64,000 bases of DNA from Bacteroidales bacterium. Lineage in GTDB: Bacteria; Bacteroidota; Bacteroidia; Bacteroidales; Paludibacteraceae. The stretch covers positions 66,939 through 130,938 of the forward strand of contig SUXE01000012.1 in the NCBI GenBank assembly GCA_015061115.1. The letters run 5' to 3'. The translations under genes and the position numbers were made by a program. Below, in pieces: positions 1 to 8,102 of this stretch (position 1 is the first letter of the stretch; each line of letters begins with the position of its first letter). Below the pieces are notes generated by a model. The model was not told where the DNA came from and searched no databases. It was given only the letters and a program-made list of their open reading frames with translations.

Positions 1-84
1 AGGTTGAAGGTTGAAGGTTGAAGGTTGAAGGTTGAAGGTTGAAGGTTGAAGGTTGAAGGTTGAAGGTTGAAGGTTGATGGTTGA
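1..84. repeat. Heptanucleotide tandem array (AGGTTGA)n
   Basis: Eleven perfect copies of AGGTTGA are followed by one TGGTTGA variant. The array begins at the first base of the window, so it probably extends to the left. It lies upstream of the NrnA promoter. Each unit contains TGA, and because the period is 7 the stop appears in all three frames of the plus strand. Confidence 0.97.
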
Positions 85-108
85 TGGCGCTAAATATATG
101 ATATCGAA

Positions 109-142
109 TTTGTCGGGAATTGCGAATATTTTATTAATTTTG
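109..142 (+). promoter_or_regulatory. Bacteroidota-type promoter of the nrnA operon
   Basis: TAATTTTG at 135-142 matches the -7 box TAnnTTTG. A TTTG at 109-112 could serve as the -33 element, with a slightly long spacer of 22 bp. The ATG follows 24 bp downstream, giving a short leader. Confidence 0.6.
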
Positions 143-165
143 CACACGTAAAAAGGTGAGTTAAT

Positions 166-1221
166 ATGATTACTAAAATTATTGACGAGGAGCTTATTCA
201 AGCTGCAAAAGAAAGGATTTTGGACGCAGAGAACGTGGTTATCACAACACATGTTTCTCCGGATGGCGATGCAATTGGATCATCATTGGCTATTTGCCAT
301 TTTTTACGTCAGCTTGGTAAAGGTGCTGTTGTGATTGTTCCCAATGAAATGCCAGGTTTCTTGAAATGGCTTCCAGCGGCAGATGAAATTCTTGTTTATA
401 AAGAGCAGACTAAGATCAGCAAGGAGTTGATTGCCAATGCGGATTTGATTATGGCGTTGGATTTCAATACTTTGTCGAGAATAGATGCCATGGGTATCGA
501 CGTCGCTGATGCCAAAGCTCAGAAAGTGATGATCGACCATCACACTAATCCAGGCAATTTCGCTGATGTAATCATTTCTTATCCTAATATCTCGTCTACT
601 TCTGAGATGATATTCCGTCTGATCTGTAGAATGGGATATGCTCCTGAGATTGAGAAAAAGATTGCCACTTGTGTCTACACTGGTATGATGACAGATACAG
701 GTGCATTCACATATAATTCTAATTCTCCAGAGATATATTCCATCATTTCGGAATTGCTTAAAAAGGAGATAGACAAAGACTATATCTACCGCAGAATCAA
801 TAGCAATTTCTCTGTAAGCCGTTTGAAACTAGAGGGTTATGCTTTGAGTGAGAAGATGATTGTCGACGAGAAGATGGGAGTCAGTGTCATGTCTCTTACA
901 AATGAAGAGTTGACACGTTTCAACTATCAGAAAGGAGATTCTGAGGGGTTTGTGAACATTCCGTTGTCTATCAAGGGAGTTGTTTTGTCGGCTTTCTTCA
1001 AAGAGGAGGATGGAAAGATCAAGATTTCTCTTCGTTCACGTGGAGATGTAAGAGCTAACGATATCGCAGCAGAATTGTTTGATGGTGGCGGACATGTGAA
1101 TGCGGCAGGAGCGTCGACTACTGACATGACTCTTGACGAGGCAATCAAGAAATTCAATAATGCTTTGCCTAAATATAAGGCGATGATTGATCAGGAGTTA
1201 AGTAAAGAGGAATACAAATGA
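166..1221 (+). CDS. nrnA: DHH-family phosphoesterase, NrnA-type (oligoribonuclease / pAp phosphatase)
   Basis: This 351-residue cytoplasmic enzyme has the DHH family layout. An early metal-binding SPDGDAIGSSLA stretch sits at about residues 31-42, the DHH motif is D124-H125-H126, and a C-terminal DHHA1 domain carries GGGH (307-310) followed by VNAAGA. NrnA enzymes degrade nano-RNAs (2-5 nt) and dephosphorylate 3'-phosphoadenosine 5'-phosphate; that role is inferred from the family. The stop overlaps the start of the next gene (ATGA at 1218-1221), so the FKBP lipoprotein is translationally coupled. A TAnnTTTG promoter lies 24 bp upstream. Confidence 0.9.
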   Translation: MITKIIDEELIQAAKERILDAENVVITTHVSPDGDAIGSSLAICHFLRQLGKGAVVIVPNEMPGFLKWLPAADEILVYKEQTKISKELIANADLIMALDFNTLSRIDAMGIDVADAKAQKVMIDHHTNPGNFADVIISYPNISSTSEMIFRLICRMGYAPEIEKKIATCVYTGMMTDTGAFTYNSNSPEIYSIISELLKKEIDKDYIYRRINSNFSVSRLKLEGYALSEKMIVDEKMGVSVMSLTNEELTRFNYQKGDSEGFVNIPLSIKGVVLSAFFKEEDGKIKISLRSRGDVRANDIAAELFDGGGHVNAAGASTTDMTLDEAIKKFNNALPKYKAMIDQELSKEEYK

Positions 1222-1757
1222 TCAGAAATATTGTAATTTTTATACTTGCATGTTTGTTTGTCGCATGTGCTGAGAAACCAGCCCAGGTGCCGATGAACAA
1301 GAAGCCAGTTGACTACACGGAAGCCAATATAATGGAGGCGAACTGTGGTTTGGTGGATATTGAGAATGAATATATCCGTCAGTATGTTGACTCAATGAAA
1401 CTTGATATGGATACTACCAATATAGGAATCAGATATAAGATTCTTGCGTCCAATCCAAGTGGAGTAAAGGCCAAAATTCAGCAGGGAGTGAAAATTACAT
1501 ATTCATTGAGAGCATTTGATGCAACTGAATTTTGCAGCAATTATACGGATCGCACGGAGATTGTGAATATTGGCACAGGTGATCTTCCAAGAGGTATGGA
1601 CGAGGCTGTCTTGATGCTTCATCAGGGAGAGACTGGAGAATTTATCATTCCGTCGTATTTGGCTTACGGTGTTGTCGGAAAAGGGCAATGTATAGCGTCA
1701 CGAACTCCGATCTACTGCCGTATCACATTAATGGTTGTTGATATACAAAAGAAATAG
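1218..1757 (+). CDS. FKBP-type peptidyl-prolyl isomerase lipoprotein (GldI-like)
   Basis: A 179-residue lipoprotein. The signal peptide ends in LFVAC, with Cys16 as the predicted lipidated residue. The C-terminal half is FKBP-like: a VKITYSLRAFDATEF strand, then GTGDLPRGMDEAVLMLHQGETGEFIIPSYLAYG, which matches the FKBP pattern of G-pGx-eal--m--Ge---iP--laYG. Such lipoproteins act as periplasmic or surface prolyl isomerases and are linked to gliding and T9SS function in Bacteroidota (GldI). The gene overlaps nrnA by 4 bp and is followed 32 bp later by another FKBP-like lipoprotein. The exact substrate is unknown. Confidence 0.85.
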   Translation: MIRNIVIFILACLFVACAEKPAQVPMNKKPVDYTEANIMEANCGLVDIENEYIRQYVDSMKLDMDTTNIGIRYKILASNPSGVKAKIQQGVKITYSLRAFDATEFCSNYTDRTEIVNIGTGDLPRGMDEAVLMLHQGETGEFIIPSYLAYGVVGKGQCIASRTPIYCRITLMVVDIQKK

Positions 1758-1789
1758 AAAGGCAAAAATCATAGAAATAAGAAAAAGAT

Positions 1790-2362
1790 ATGAAGTTGAA
1801 AAACGCGATTATACTTTTGTTGGCATCTTTGTCGTTTTTATCTTGTAAAACCGATACTTTCGCTGATTATGTGGATGCAGAAAATGAGGCTGTAGATAAG
1901 TATTTCAAAAAAATAAATGCGGTCATTGTTCATGAAAAGCCAGAAACAGTGACTGGAGAATGGTTGGATTCAAACAATAGGAAAATTTTCTACCGTTCTT
2001 CTCCTGGATTGTACTATCATCAGGTATCGTTGGGAGATACTACAGCAACAAAGCCTAAAGTTTCATCTACTATATATGTCCGTTATTCAGCCAAGGATTT
2101 GAATGGTCAGATGATCTATAGCGCTATGGAAAAAAACTCTCCGAATCCTATCAAATTGTTTTTGACAGGAAGTACATCGGATATCTATGGAACAGGTTTC
2201 CAAGAATCTGTACAGTATTTGAATAAAGGGGGGGAATGTGAGGCTGTTATTTCTTTCAAAATCGGTAATCAGTATTCATCTTCATTGGAGGGTGGATATT
2301 CACAGAAGCAATTGAAATACCTTCCTATGTTGTATAATATACGACTTGTGAATGTGGAGTGA
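1790..2362 (+). CDS. DUF4827-like FKBP-related lipoprotein
   Basis: A 190-residue lipoprotein with signal peptide MKLKNAIILLLASLSFLSC (Cys19 lipidated). The mature part begins KTDTFADYVDAENEAVDKYF, typical of the Bacteroidota family that follows the GldI-type FKBP. Residues about 95-190 keep FKBP-like elements (STIYVRYSAKDLNGQMIYS, GTGFQESVQYLNKGGECEAVI, LPMLYNIRLVNVE), but the catalytic loops look poorly conserved, so isomerase activity is doubtful. It is the third gene of the nrnA operon. I assign the DUF4827 family from memory of sequence style. Confidence 0.65.
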   Translation: MKLKNAIILLLASLSFLSCKTDTFADYVDAENEAVDKYFKKINAVIVHEKPETVTGEWLDSNNRKIFYRSSPGLYYHQVSLGDTTATKPKVSSTIYVRYSAKDLNGQMIYSAMEKNSPNPIKLFLTGSTSDIYGTGFQESVQYLNKGGECEAVISFKIGNQYSSSLEGGYSQKQLKYLPMLYNIRLVNVE

Positions 2363-2437
2363 TGTTCGTCTTAATTTGATGAGCTGTAATACTTTAATCT
2401 ATATTATTTCAAGTTTAAGTTAAAAAAAGACACGGAA

Positions 2438-3193
2438 GTGATTTCAAAGAATCAGATAAAATTTGTCTATTCTTTTGGTAAGAAGAAGACGCGGGATGAG
2501 CACCAGCTGTTTTTAGCTGAAGGTGTGAAGATCTTGCGTGACATACTTCCGTATTTTGAGGCAGAGTTTGTCTGTGCCACAGAAGAGGCATATGATGAAA
2601 TCCAGGCTTTGACAAAAAGTCATGTTGAGAAGGCTTCACATGCTGAAATCGAAAAGATGACGCAGTTGCAGTCGCCTCCCAAAGCATTGGCTCTGTTGAA
2701 AATGCCTCAGCGTAGACTTGATTTCGCGTCTATTTCCAAATCTTTGATATTGGCTCTCGACGGTGTGCAAGATCCTGGGAATGTAGGCACGATATTGAGA
2801 ATTGCGGATTGGTTTGGCATCAACACTGTGCTTTGTTCACATCAGACAGCTGACGTGTATAATCCCAAAACCATCCAAGCCACAATGGGTGCAATTGCAA
2901 GGGTATCAGTAAATTACGTTGATTTGCCTTCTGCTTTGCTGACATTGAAAGATCAATATAAAATGCCGATTTATGGCACATTCCTGGATGGAAAAAATAT
3001 GTATGAGACGGAATTGACTTCAAATGGAGTCATCGTCATGGGAAACGAAGGTAATGGTGTGACTCCAGAGATAGACAATCTGTCTGACCACCGTCTATAT
3101 ATACCTAACTATCCTGTTGGAGTACCGACATCGGAATCTCTTAATGTGTCGGTTGCTACAGCTATCGTCTGTGCGGAATTCCGTCGCAGATAA
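2438..3193 (+). CDS. TrmH/SpoU-family (SPOUT) RNA 2'-O-methyltransferase
   Basis: 251 residues. The N-terminal domain (1-100) resembles the substrate-binding part of RlmB/TrmH enzymes (KFVYSFGKKKTRDEHQLFLAEG). The C-terminal SPOUT knot has the three family motifs: LDGVQDPGNVGTILRIADWFG (about 108-128), VMGNEGNGVTPE (about 196-207) and LYIPNYPVGVPTSESLNVSVA near the end. It should transfer methyl from S-adenosylmethionine to a ribose 2'-OH in rRNA or tRNA; which RNA cannot be told. The start is GTG at 2438 and matches the usual family N-terminus. The next gene begins 19 bp after the stop. Confidence 0.87.
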   Translation: MISKNQIKFVYSFGKKKTRDEHQLFLAEGVKILRDILPYFEAEFVCATEEAYDEIQALTKSHVEKASHAEIEKMTQLQSPPKALALLKMPQRRLDFASISKSLILALDGVQDPGNVGTILRIADWFGINTVLCSHQTADVYNPKTIQATMGAIARVSVNYVDLPSALLTLKDQYKMPIYGTFLDGKNMYETELTSNGVIVMGNEGNGVTPEIDNLSDHRLYIPNYPVGVPTSESLNVSVATAIVCAEFRRR

Positions 3194-3212
3194 ACCTAAA
3201 ATTTTAGAGAAG

Positions 3213-4724
3213 ATGGATAATTTTGTACTTATAACCCCACAAGGCAAAGTAAAAGGCCGCTTAAAGGATTCGTGCATCAAATATCTTGGTGTACCTTATG
3301 CAGAAGCACCTGTTGGAAATCTGCAATTTAAGGCTCCGATTGAGAAACTTGAATGGTTTGGTGAACTTGATGCTACTAAGTTTGCCAACGATCCTATTCA
3401 GCATCCTATGTATTTGGGTTGTAGTGAGGATTGTCTGTATCTTAACGTTTATGTTCCTAAATGTGTGTCGCTTGGCAAAATTCCAGTTGTGGTATGGTTG
3501 TTTGGTGGTTCATATGTGCATGGAGGATGCAAGGGAACTGTAGCGAAGCATGGAAAGCATGGGCTATATGATGCAGAGATGTTTGCCGTCGAAAACAGTT
3601 GTATTGTTGTCACTGTAAATTATCGCCTTGGCCTGCACGGATTCTTATATTTGACTGGAATATCAGACAAGTTTGAATCAAATCTTGGACTTAAAGATAT
3701 AGAGATGGCGTTGCGTTGGGTAAGACGCAATATCGACAGCTATGGTGGAGATATCAATAATGTGACATTATGGGGAGAGTCGGCTGGTGCAGCGCTTGCA
3801 ATTGCGATGATGTGTGTGCCGTCAGCTAAGGATTTGTTCCATAAAGTCATTTCTCAAAGTGCTTGTCTGGAGTCTTTCTATACTCCAGAGGAGGCAACTG
3901 AAATAGCAGAGAAGTATTTGGAATATGCAGGGGTCTCTAACCTTGATGAAATCAATAAATACGACTATAAACAGCTTACAAAAGTGGTCAAAGCCATCGA
4001 CTCTTATGTAAGAGAGAGAAAATTCGGAATTTGCAGCATCAACCCAGTTGTGGATGGCGAATATTTAAAGGAATTTCCTTCAACATCATCATTCGCGGAT
4101 TTGGGCAAGCCAATATTGATCGGTTCAAATGCCAATGAGGCAAGAGTGTTCGGAAGTGTGATGAAAGGCTATAAGCACGACGAGGTGATGAGAAGAATTT
4201 TCCCATATTTCTCGGAGGAATACCGTCAGAAGGTTCTTGCCGCATATACTCAGAATCCTAAGACACGTGATTTCTGCGACATCGCCGGAGATATCATGTA
4301 TAAGGTTCAGAAATATAATGTGGCGGATGCTATTTCAGTCAACAATCCTGTATATGTATATCAGTTCAACTACGCTCCAGTGATATTCCGTTTGTTCGGT
4401 TGGGGGGCATGTCATGTGGCGGAGTTGCCTCTTCTTTTTGGCAATATGAAGCCGTGGTTCAGGATGCCATTGTATTTAGGAGATCAGACAACAGCCGCTG
4501 AAGTTGGAAAACGAATGCGTAAATACTGGGGTAATTTCATTTGGAGTGGAAATCCTAATAGTGCAAACAATGGAGACCATCCAATGGAGGTTGTGTGGAA
4601 CAAATACACGTCGACAGATAGAAACTGCATGAATTTCGGGAAGACCGATTCTTGCTTAAAAGATCAGGATGTTGAGACGATGCAGAAGCTCCAAGGTGAA
4701 CGACATTTCTTTGTGAGGAAATAA
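3213..4724 (+). CDS. Type-B carboxylesterase (alpha/beta hydrolase)
   Basis: 503 residues from the ATG at 3213; an in-frame ATG at 3117 would overlap the preceding gene and adds an unrelated stretch. The start MDNFVLITPQGKVKG and YLGVPYAEAPVG are typical of the carboxylesterase/cholinesterase family. Visible catalytic elements are the oxyanion region VWLFGGSYVHGG, the nucleophile Ser190 in GESAGAALA, and a candidate His in ACHVAELPLLFGN. No signal peptide is seen, so the enzyme is probably cytoplasmic. Its ester substrate is unknown. The gene directly follows the RNA methyltransferase and ends just before a heptad repeat array. Confidence 0.87.
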   Translation: MDNFVLITPQGKVKGRLKDSCIKYLGVPYAEAPVGNLQFKAPIEKLEWFGELDATKFANDPIQHPMYLGCSEDCLYLNVYVPKCVSLGKIPVVVWLFGGSYVHGGCKGTVAKHGKHGLYDAEMFAVENSCIVVTVNYRLGLHGFLYLTGISDKFESNLGLKDIEMALRWVRRNIDSYGGDINNVTLWGESAGAALAIAMMCVPSAKDLFHKVISQSACLESFYTPEEATEIAEKYLEYAGVSNLDEINKYDYKQLTKVVKAIDSYVRERKFGICSINPVVDGEYLKEFPSTSSFADLGKPILIGSNANEARVFGSVMKGYKHDEVMRRIFPYFSEEYRQKVLAAYTQNPKTRDFCDIAGDIMYKVQKYNVADAISVNNPVYVYQFNYAPVIFRLFGWGACHVAELPLLFGNMKPWFRMPLYLGDQTTAAEVGKRMRKYWGNFIWSGNPNSANNGDHPMEVVWNKYTSTDRNCMNFGKTDSCLKDQDVETMQKLQGERHFFVRK

Positions 4725-4754
4725 CGACCTGTGGTGGCGGAGAATTTAGTTTTT

Positions 4755-4799
4755 GGGTTAGAGTTTAGAGTTAAAGGTTAGAGTTAAAGGTTAGAGTTT
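4755..4799. repeat. Heptad array (GTTAGAG / GTTAAAG)
   Basis: About six 7-bp units alternating GTTAGAG and TTAAAGG-like variants lie between the carboxylesterase stop and the patatin start. The units carry TAG or TAA on the coding strand. Confidence 0.85.
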
Positions 4800-4808
4800 G
4801 GATAGGGT

Positions 4809-5603
4809 ATGAGGAAATATAAAGTTGGTTTGGCATTAAGCGGAGGCTCAGTAAAGGGGCTTGCGCACTTGGGTGCGATAAAGGCATTCGAGGAGAATGG
4901 CATCGAAATAAACGTGATGTCAGGAGTGAGTGCAGGCTCACTCATCGCTGCTTTATACGCCGATGGAAACTCGGTGGAGCAAATCCTTGCGTTTTTCAAG
5001 AAAGCGAAGTTTTTTGACATGGTCGACTTCAATTTCAACATCTTTAAGGGTAAGGGTGGTGGATTGACCGCTGTCCGTCCGTTTAAGGAAAAATTGAAGA
5101 ACATGATGCGTTCACGCACGTTTGAGGATTTGAATATTCCTATTGTTGTTTCTGCGACAGATTTGATAGAGGGGCATACGACCTATTTTTCTTCAGGAGA
5201 ACTTATCGAGCCGCTTATTGCCTCTTCAAGTGTGCCATTGTTGTTTAATCCAGTCAAGATTGACGGTAAATTATATATCGACGGTGGTATTATGAGTAAT
5301 ATTGCGGCGACTGTCTTGAGAGATGATTGTGAGTATTTGGTAGGCATACATGTTAATCCGATATGCCGTCAGGAGGTGACGACAGGAATTGCTTCGGTAT
5401 CCAACCGTGTCTTCGACCTTGTGATAAATGGAAGCAGTACAGAGTCGGAAAAGGCTGTCTGTGATATGATAATCAACACTGAGAAGGCATGCAAATACGG
5501 TATGTTCGGAACGGATAAAGCTGATGAAATTTTCAAGATAGGCTATGAAGCAGCAATGGAAATGTTGGTTAACCAAGGATGGGCAAAAAAACTAAAAAGT
5601 TGA
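4809..5603 (+). CDS. Patatin-like phospholipase
   Basis: 264 residues with a complete patatin active site: oxyanion loop LSGGSVKGLAHLG near the N-terminus (GGSVKG in place of the common GGGxRG), nucleophile Ser41 in GVSAGS, and catalytic Asp158 in IDGG. It should act as a serine acyl hydrolase on phospholipids or lysophospholipids at the inner face of the cell; specificity cannot be read. The protein lacks the C-terminal outer-membrane domain of PlpD-type patatins and any signal peptide, so it is probably cytoplasmic. Confidence 0.87.
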   Translation: MRKYKVGLALSGGSVKGLAHLGAIKAFEENGIEINVMSGVSAGSLIAALYADGNSVEQILAFFKKAKFFDMVDFNFNIFKGKGGGLTAVRPFKEKLKNMMRSRTFEDLNIPIVVSATDLIEGHTTYFSSGELIEPLIASSSVPLLFNPVKIDGKLYIDGGIMSNIAATVLRDDCEYLVGIHVNPICRQEVTTGIASVSNRVFDLVINGSSTESEKAVCDMIINTEKACKYGMFGTDKADEIFKIGYEAAMEMLVNQGWAKKLKS

Positions 5604-5739
5604 TAAATTCATGCGAATTGTCAATAACTGTTAGCTGATATATGCTATTCGACAGAAAAACGGCATGAATGTATTAACATTTTGAATTAAGTACTGAATA
5701 TAATTAAAATAGAGTATTAACCTAATAATTATATTAGAT

Positions 5740-6147
5740 ATGGATTTTTTAGAGCAATTTGTGACACTGACTGTAGCTACAGTGAAAGCCGACCGAGAGA
5801 TGTCTCAAAAGGAAATTGATACAATTGTTTTGTTGGCAGAAGGTTTAAAATTGGACACAGAAACTGTGGCAAAAGCAATAAAAACTAAGATGTATCAACA
5901 TGACTCCGCAGAGGCAATTGCCAGAAGCGTCGCTGCAGAAAATAAACTTGTGATTATGCAGGCTTGTATTCTTGTAGCATTGGCTGACAATAAACTTAAG
6001 ATGCAGGAGGTGGAATTCCTCAACAAAATCAATGCCGCATTGGGATTGCCTCAGGCTGCGTTTGTACTTGCTATTGCATCTGTCTGCCAGAATAACCCTC
6101 AGATTGAGATTGAAGGTAATGTGACAAATTCAGACAAGAAAGATTGA
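5740..6147 (+). CDS. Small TerB-like protein
   Basis: 135 residues that look like one helical TerB (tellurite-resistance/DjlA) domain: VKADREMSQKEIDTIVLLAEG followed by ACILVALADNKLKMQEVEFLNKINAALGLP, the typical two A-x-aD-g-...-E units. There is no signal peptide or membrane segment. TerB domains are thought to sense metals or bind membrane-linked partners; the function of this stand-alone protein is unknown. It is monocistronic, ending in a strong terminator at 6178-6213. Other TerB-like proteins occur at 8.1-11.6 kb and 31.7-36.2 kb. Confidence 0.7.
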   Translation: MDFLEQFVTLTVATVKADREMSQKEIDTIVLLAEGLKLDTETVAKAIKTKMYQHDSAEAIARSVAAENKLVIMQACILVALADNKLKMQEVEFLNKINAALGLPQAAFVLAIASVCQNNPQIEIEGNVTNSDKKD

Positions 6148-6177
6148 TTCTGTCTTATTTTGTGACTTTTGATACAT

Positions 6178-6213
6178 AAAAACACAGAGAATAGAAGTTC
6201 TCTGTGTTTTTTT
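6178..6213 (+). terminator. Rho-independent terminator after the TerB-like gene
   Basis: AAACACAGAGAA/TTCTCTGTGTTT forms a long stem with a short loop, followed by a run of T. Confidence 0.88.
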
Positions 6214-6280
6214 CGTTTGCTCTTAAACCTATCATTCTGCCATTTTATATCATTGTTGTTTCTTTTTAAGTCAACAAAAA

Positions 6281-6302
6281 GGAGATGGTTCTCACCATCT
6301 CC
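6281..6302 (-). terminator. Terminator of the GH5 gene
   Basis: GGAGATGG-TTCTCA-CCATCTCC inverted repeat. Read on the minus strand it lies after the GH5 stop and is followed by a T-rich tract (plus-strand AAAAA at 6276-6280). Confidence 0.8.
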
Positions 6303-6348
6303 CCAAAAAAACGTTGTTGTAAAAAAGTAGTTGTTTATAGTATTTGTT

Positions 6349-7743
6349 TTACTTGATAATGATTCTCTTTACTGAAGTTCCATTTTCAGTGTTGATCACA
6401 ACGATATATACTCCATTATGATTAACGTTAACAGAACATTCTTTTCCTCCAGAAACAAGACCTGCCACTTTAGTTCCGTTGATAGAAACCACGTCAACAT
6501 TCTTGATTTCGACATTAGATTTGATACGTACAGACTTGCCTTCTACATAAACGTTCCATTCGTTTGCAATCTCATCTTTAACAGATGATGGATCGTAACC
6601 CAATGTCTCCATGATAGTTTGGATTAGAGAAGGCTCAAACCATTCAAGTGTTTTACGGTTAAGATATCCGTGACGTTCAGCTCCATTCGTGTTATCAACG
6701 GAATTGTTATCCCATACGAAACAAGGGATTCCATAGTTCTTTGAAAAACCGAAGAAACATCTTTCCCATTGTTTACGGTCTTCCAGATTGTTGTAGTTAG
6801 AAGATGATGTCTCACCGATATAGACTGGACAACCTTTCGACATGACTTTATCTCTCAATGTATTGTAAAGCCACTCGATATCATAGTAGTACTTTTGTTG
6901 CCAAGAGTGGTTCTGTATCTCTGGATTCATACAGAAATCGTATGGAGTGTAAGCGTGGACAGAAAGCCAAAGTCTGTTGCTCACTTTATCGTTAGGCATT
7001 GAGAATCCAGATGTTGTCAGACCATCGATTGACGCCACATAACCTGGACAACCTACCAATCTGTCCATATTATTGCCTCCTGCATTACGTATCGCATCTA
7101 CAGCAGCTTGGTTGATCTGGTTGATACATCCGATTGCCTCACTGACAGATTGTGTCGGATTAGCAGAGTCGAAATACCATTCATTTTGGTCACCTACTAC
7201 ACGAGGTTCGTTGAGAGTCTCGAAGATCAGATGCTGGTCGTAATCAGCAAACTCCCTAGCGACTTGAGTCCAGACATCAGTGACATACTTCTTAGATTGG
7301 TCAAGATACTGGTTAGTAGGCAACATGTGCCACTGATCGTTGTCGTGGTGGATGTTGATGATCACGAACATATCATTATCGTATGCATAGTTCACAACCT
7401 CCTTCACTCTAGCCATCCACTGACCGTCGATAGCAAACTGGTATTGGCCGTTATTGGAAACGTGAGTACTCCACGACACAGGAAAACGGACAGCGTTGAA
7501 ACCTGCCTCTTTAACCTTGTTGATCATTTCTTTTGTAGTGCGTGGATTATGCCAGCTTTCTTCTGCGTTAACTCCCTGTCCAGTAGCGTCAAGAGAGTTT
7601 CCAAGATTCCAACCCACACGGATCATCTGAGCGATTTCGCTTGCCGACTTGCCGGATAAGTTTCCTGCGAATGCAGAGTTGGCTAAACAAAAAGACGCTG
7701 CTACACCCAATGCTGTCTTTAGTACATTTGCAAAGTGTTTCAT
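6349..7743 (-). CDS. Secreted GH5 endoglucanase-type glycoside hydrolase with T9SS-like tail
   Basis: 464 residues. A Sec signal peptide (about 1-26, ending NSAFA) is followed by a GH5 barrel. Landmarks are GWNLGNSLDATG near residue 45, NIHHD near 130, the acid/base Glu179 in LNEP, and the nucleophile Glu311 in IGETSS. The last 70 residues (from about 390) form a beta-rich tail ending NGVYIVVINTENGTSVKRIIIK, like type-A T9SS sorting domains, so the enzyme is probably exported to the surface or medium. It should cut beta-1,4-glucan or a related glucan. It is monocistronic, with its own promoter (7781-7788, minus) and terminator. No SusC/D pair adjoins it. Confidence 0.9.
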   Translation of the reverse strand: MKHFANVLKTALGVAASFCLANSAFAGNLSGKSASEIAQMIRVGWNLGNSLDATGQGVNAEESWHNPRTTKEMINKVKEAGFNAVRFPVSWSTHVSNNGQYQFAIDGQWMARVKEVVNYAYDNDMFVIINIHHDNDQWHMLPTNQYLDQSKKYVTDVWTQVAREFADYDQHLIFETLNEPRVVGDQNEWYFDSANPTQSVSEAIGCINQINQAAVDAIRNAGGNNMDRLVGCPGYVASIDGLTTSGFSMPNDKVSNRLWLSVHAYTPYDFCMNPEIQNHSWQQKYYYDIEWLYNTLRDKVMSKGCPVYIGETSSSNYNNLEDRKQWERCFFGFSKNYGIPCFVWDNNSVDNTNGAERHGYLNRKTLEWFEPSLIQTIMETLGYDPSSVKDEIANEWNVYVEGKSVRIKSNVEIKNVDVVSINGTKVAGLVSGGKECSVNVNHNGVYIVVINTENGTSVKRIIIK

Positions 7744-7780
7744 GCTATTAGTTGTTTTTTTAGTTTTAGAATAACGATAG

Positions 7781-7788
7781 CAAAGTTA
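7781..7788 (-). promoter_or_regulatory. -7 box of the GH5 promoter
   Basis: On the minus strand this reads TAACTTTG, matching TAnnTTTG, 38 bp upstream of the GH5 ATG. Confidence 0.65.
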
Positions 7789-7940
7789 TGAAACACTCAT
7801 TTTCGCCCATTCACATTTTCCCCACAACGTGTTAACGTAGCTGATTTGAGACTAAACATAAAATCCAGAAGTCTTAACATTTTTTGCTATGGAATTAAGA
7901 ATTAAGAATTAAGAGGATTTGGGAAAACATCATTCGATAA

Positions 7941-8102
7941 TTGATGTCATTAGTTTTTCAACCGTGGAGACGGTTGCTAAACCACGCCATTGTTGGGATT
8001 CGTTGCAAACGTTGGATGACCACAAGGGATCGCCCCTACGATCCAATTCTTCTGATGTATTTCCCCATAATTATGCATTATGAATTGTGAATTATGAATT
8101 GA
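7941..8102. repeat. Dispersed intergenic repeat, copy 1
   Basis: Near-identical to 9281-9441. It contains short inverted repeats (CAACCGT-GGAG-ACGGTTG; TTGGAT...ATCCAA around a GACCACAAGGGATCGCCCC core) and ends in a heptad array. A diverged and rearranged third copy lies in the opposite orientation at about 38385-38480. Confidence 0.85.

Larger units (their letters stand above)
7744..8102. other. Intergenic region with promoter, heptad arrays and a dispersed repeat
   Basis: This 359-bp gap has no gene. It holds the GH5 promoter (7781-7788), three GAATTAA heptads (7892-7912), a 162-bp dispersed repeat (7941-8102, see separate entry), and a second heptad array TTATGCA/TTATGAA/TTGTGAA (8071-8105) that runs onto the stop of the DnaJ-TerB gene. 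Confidence 0.8.
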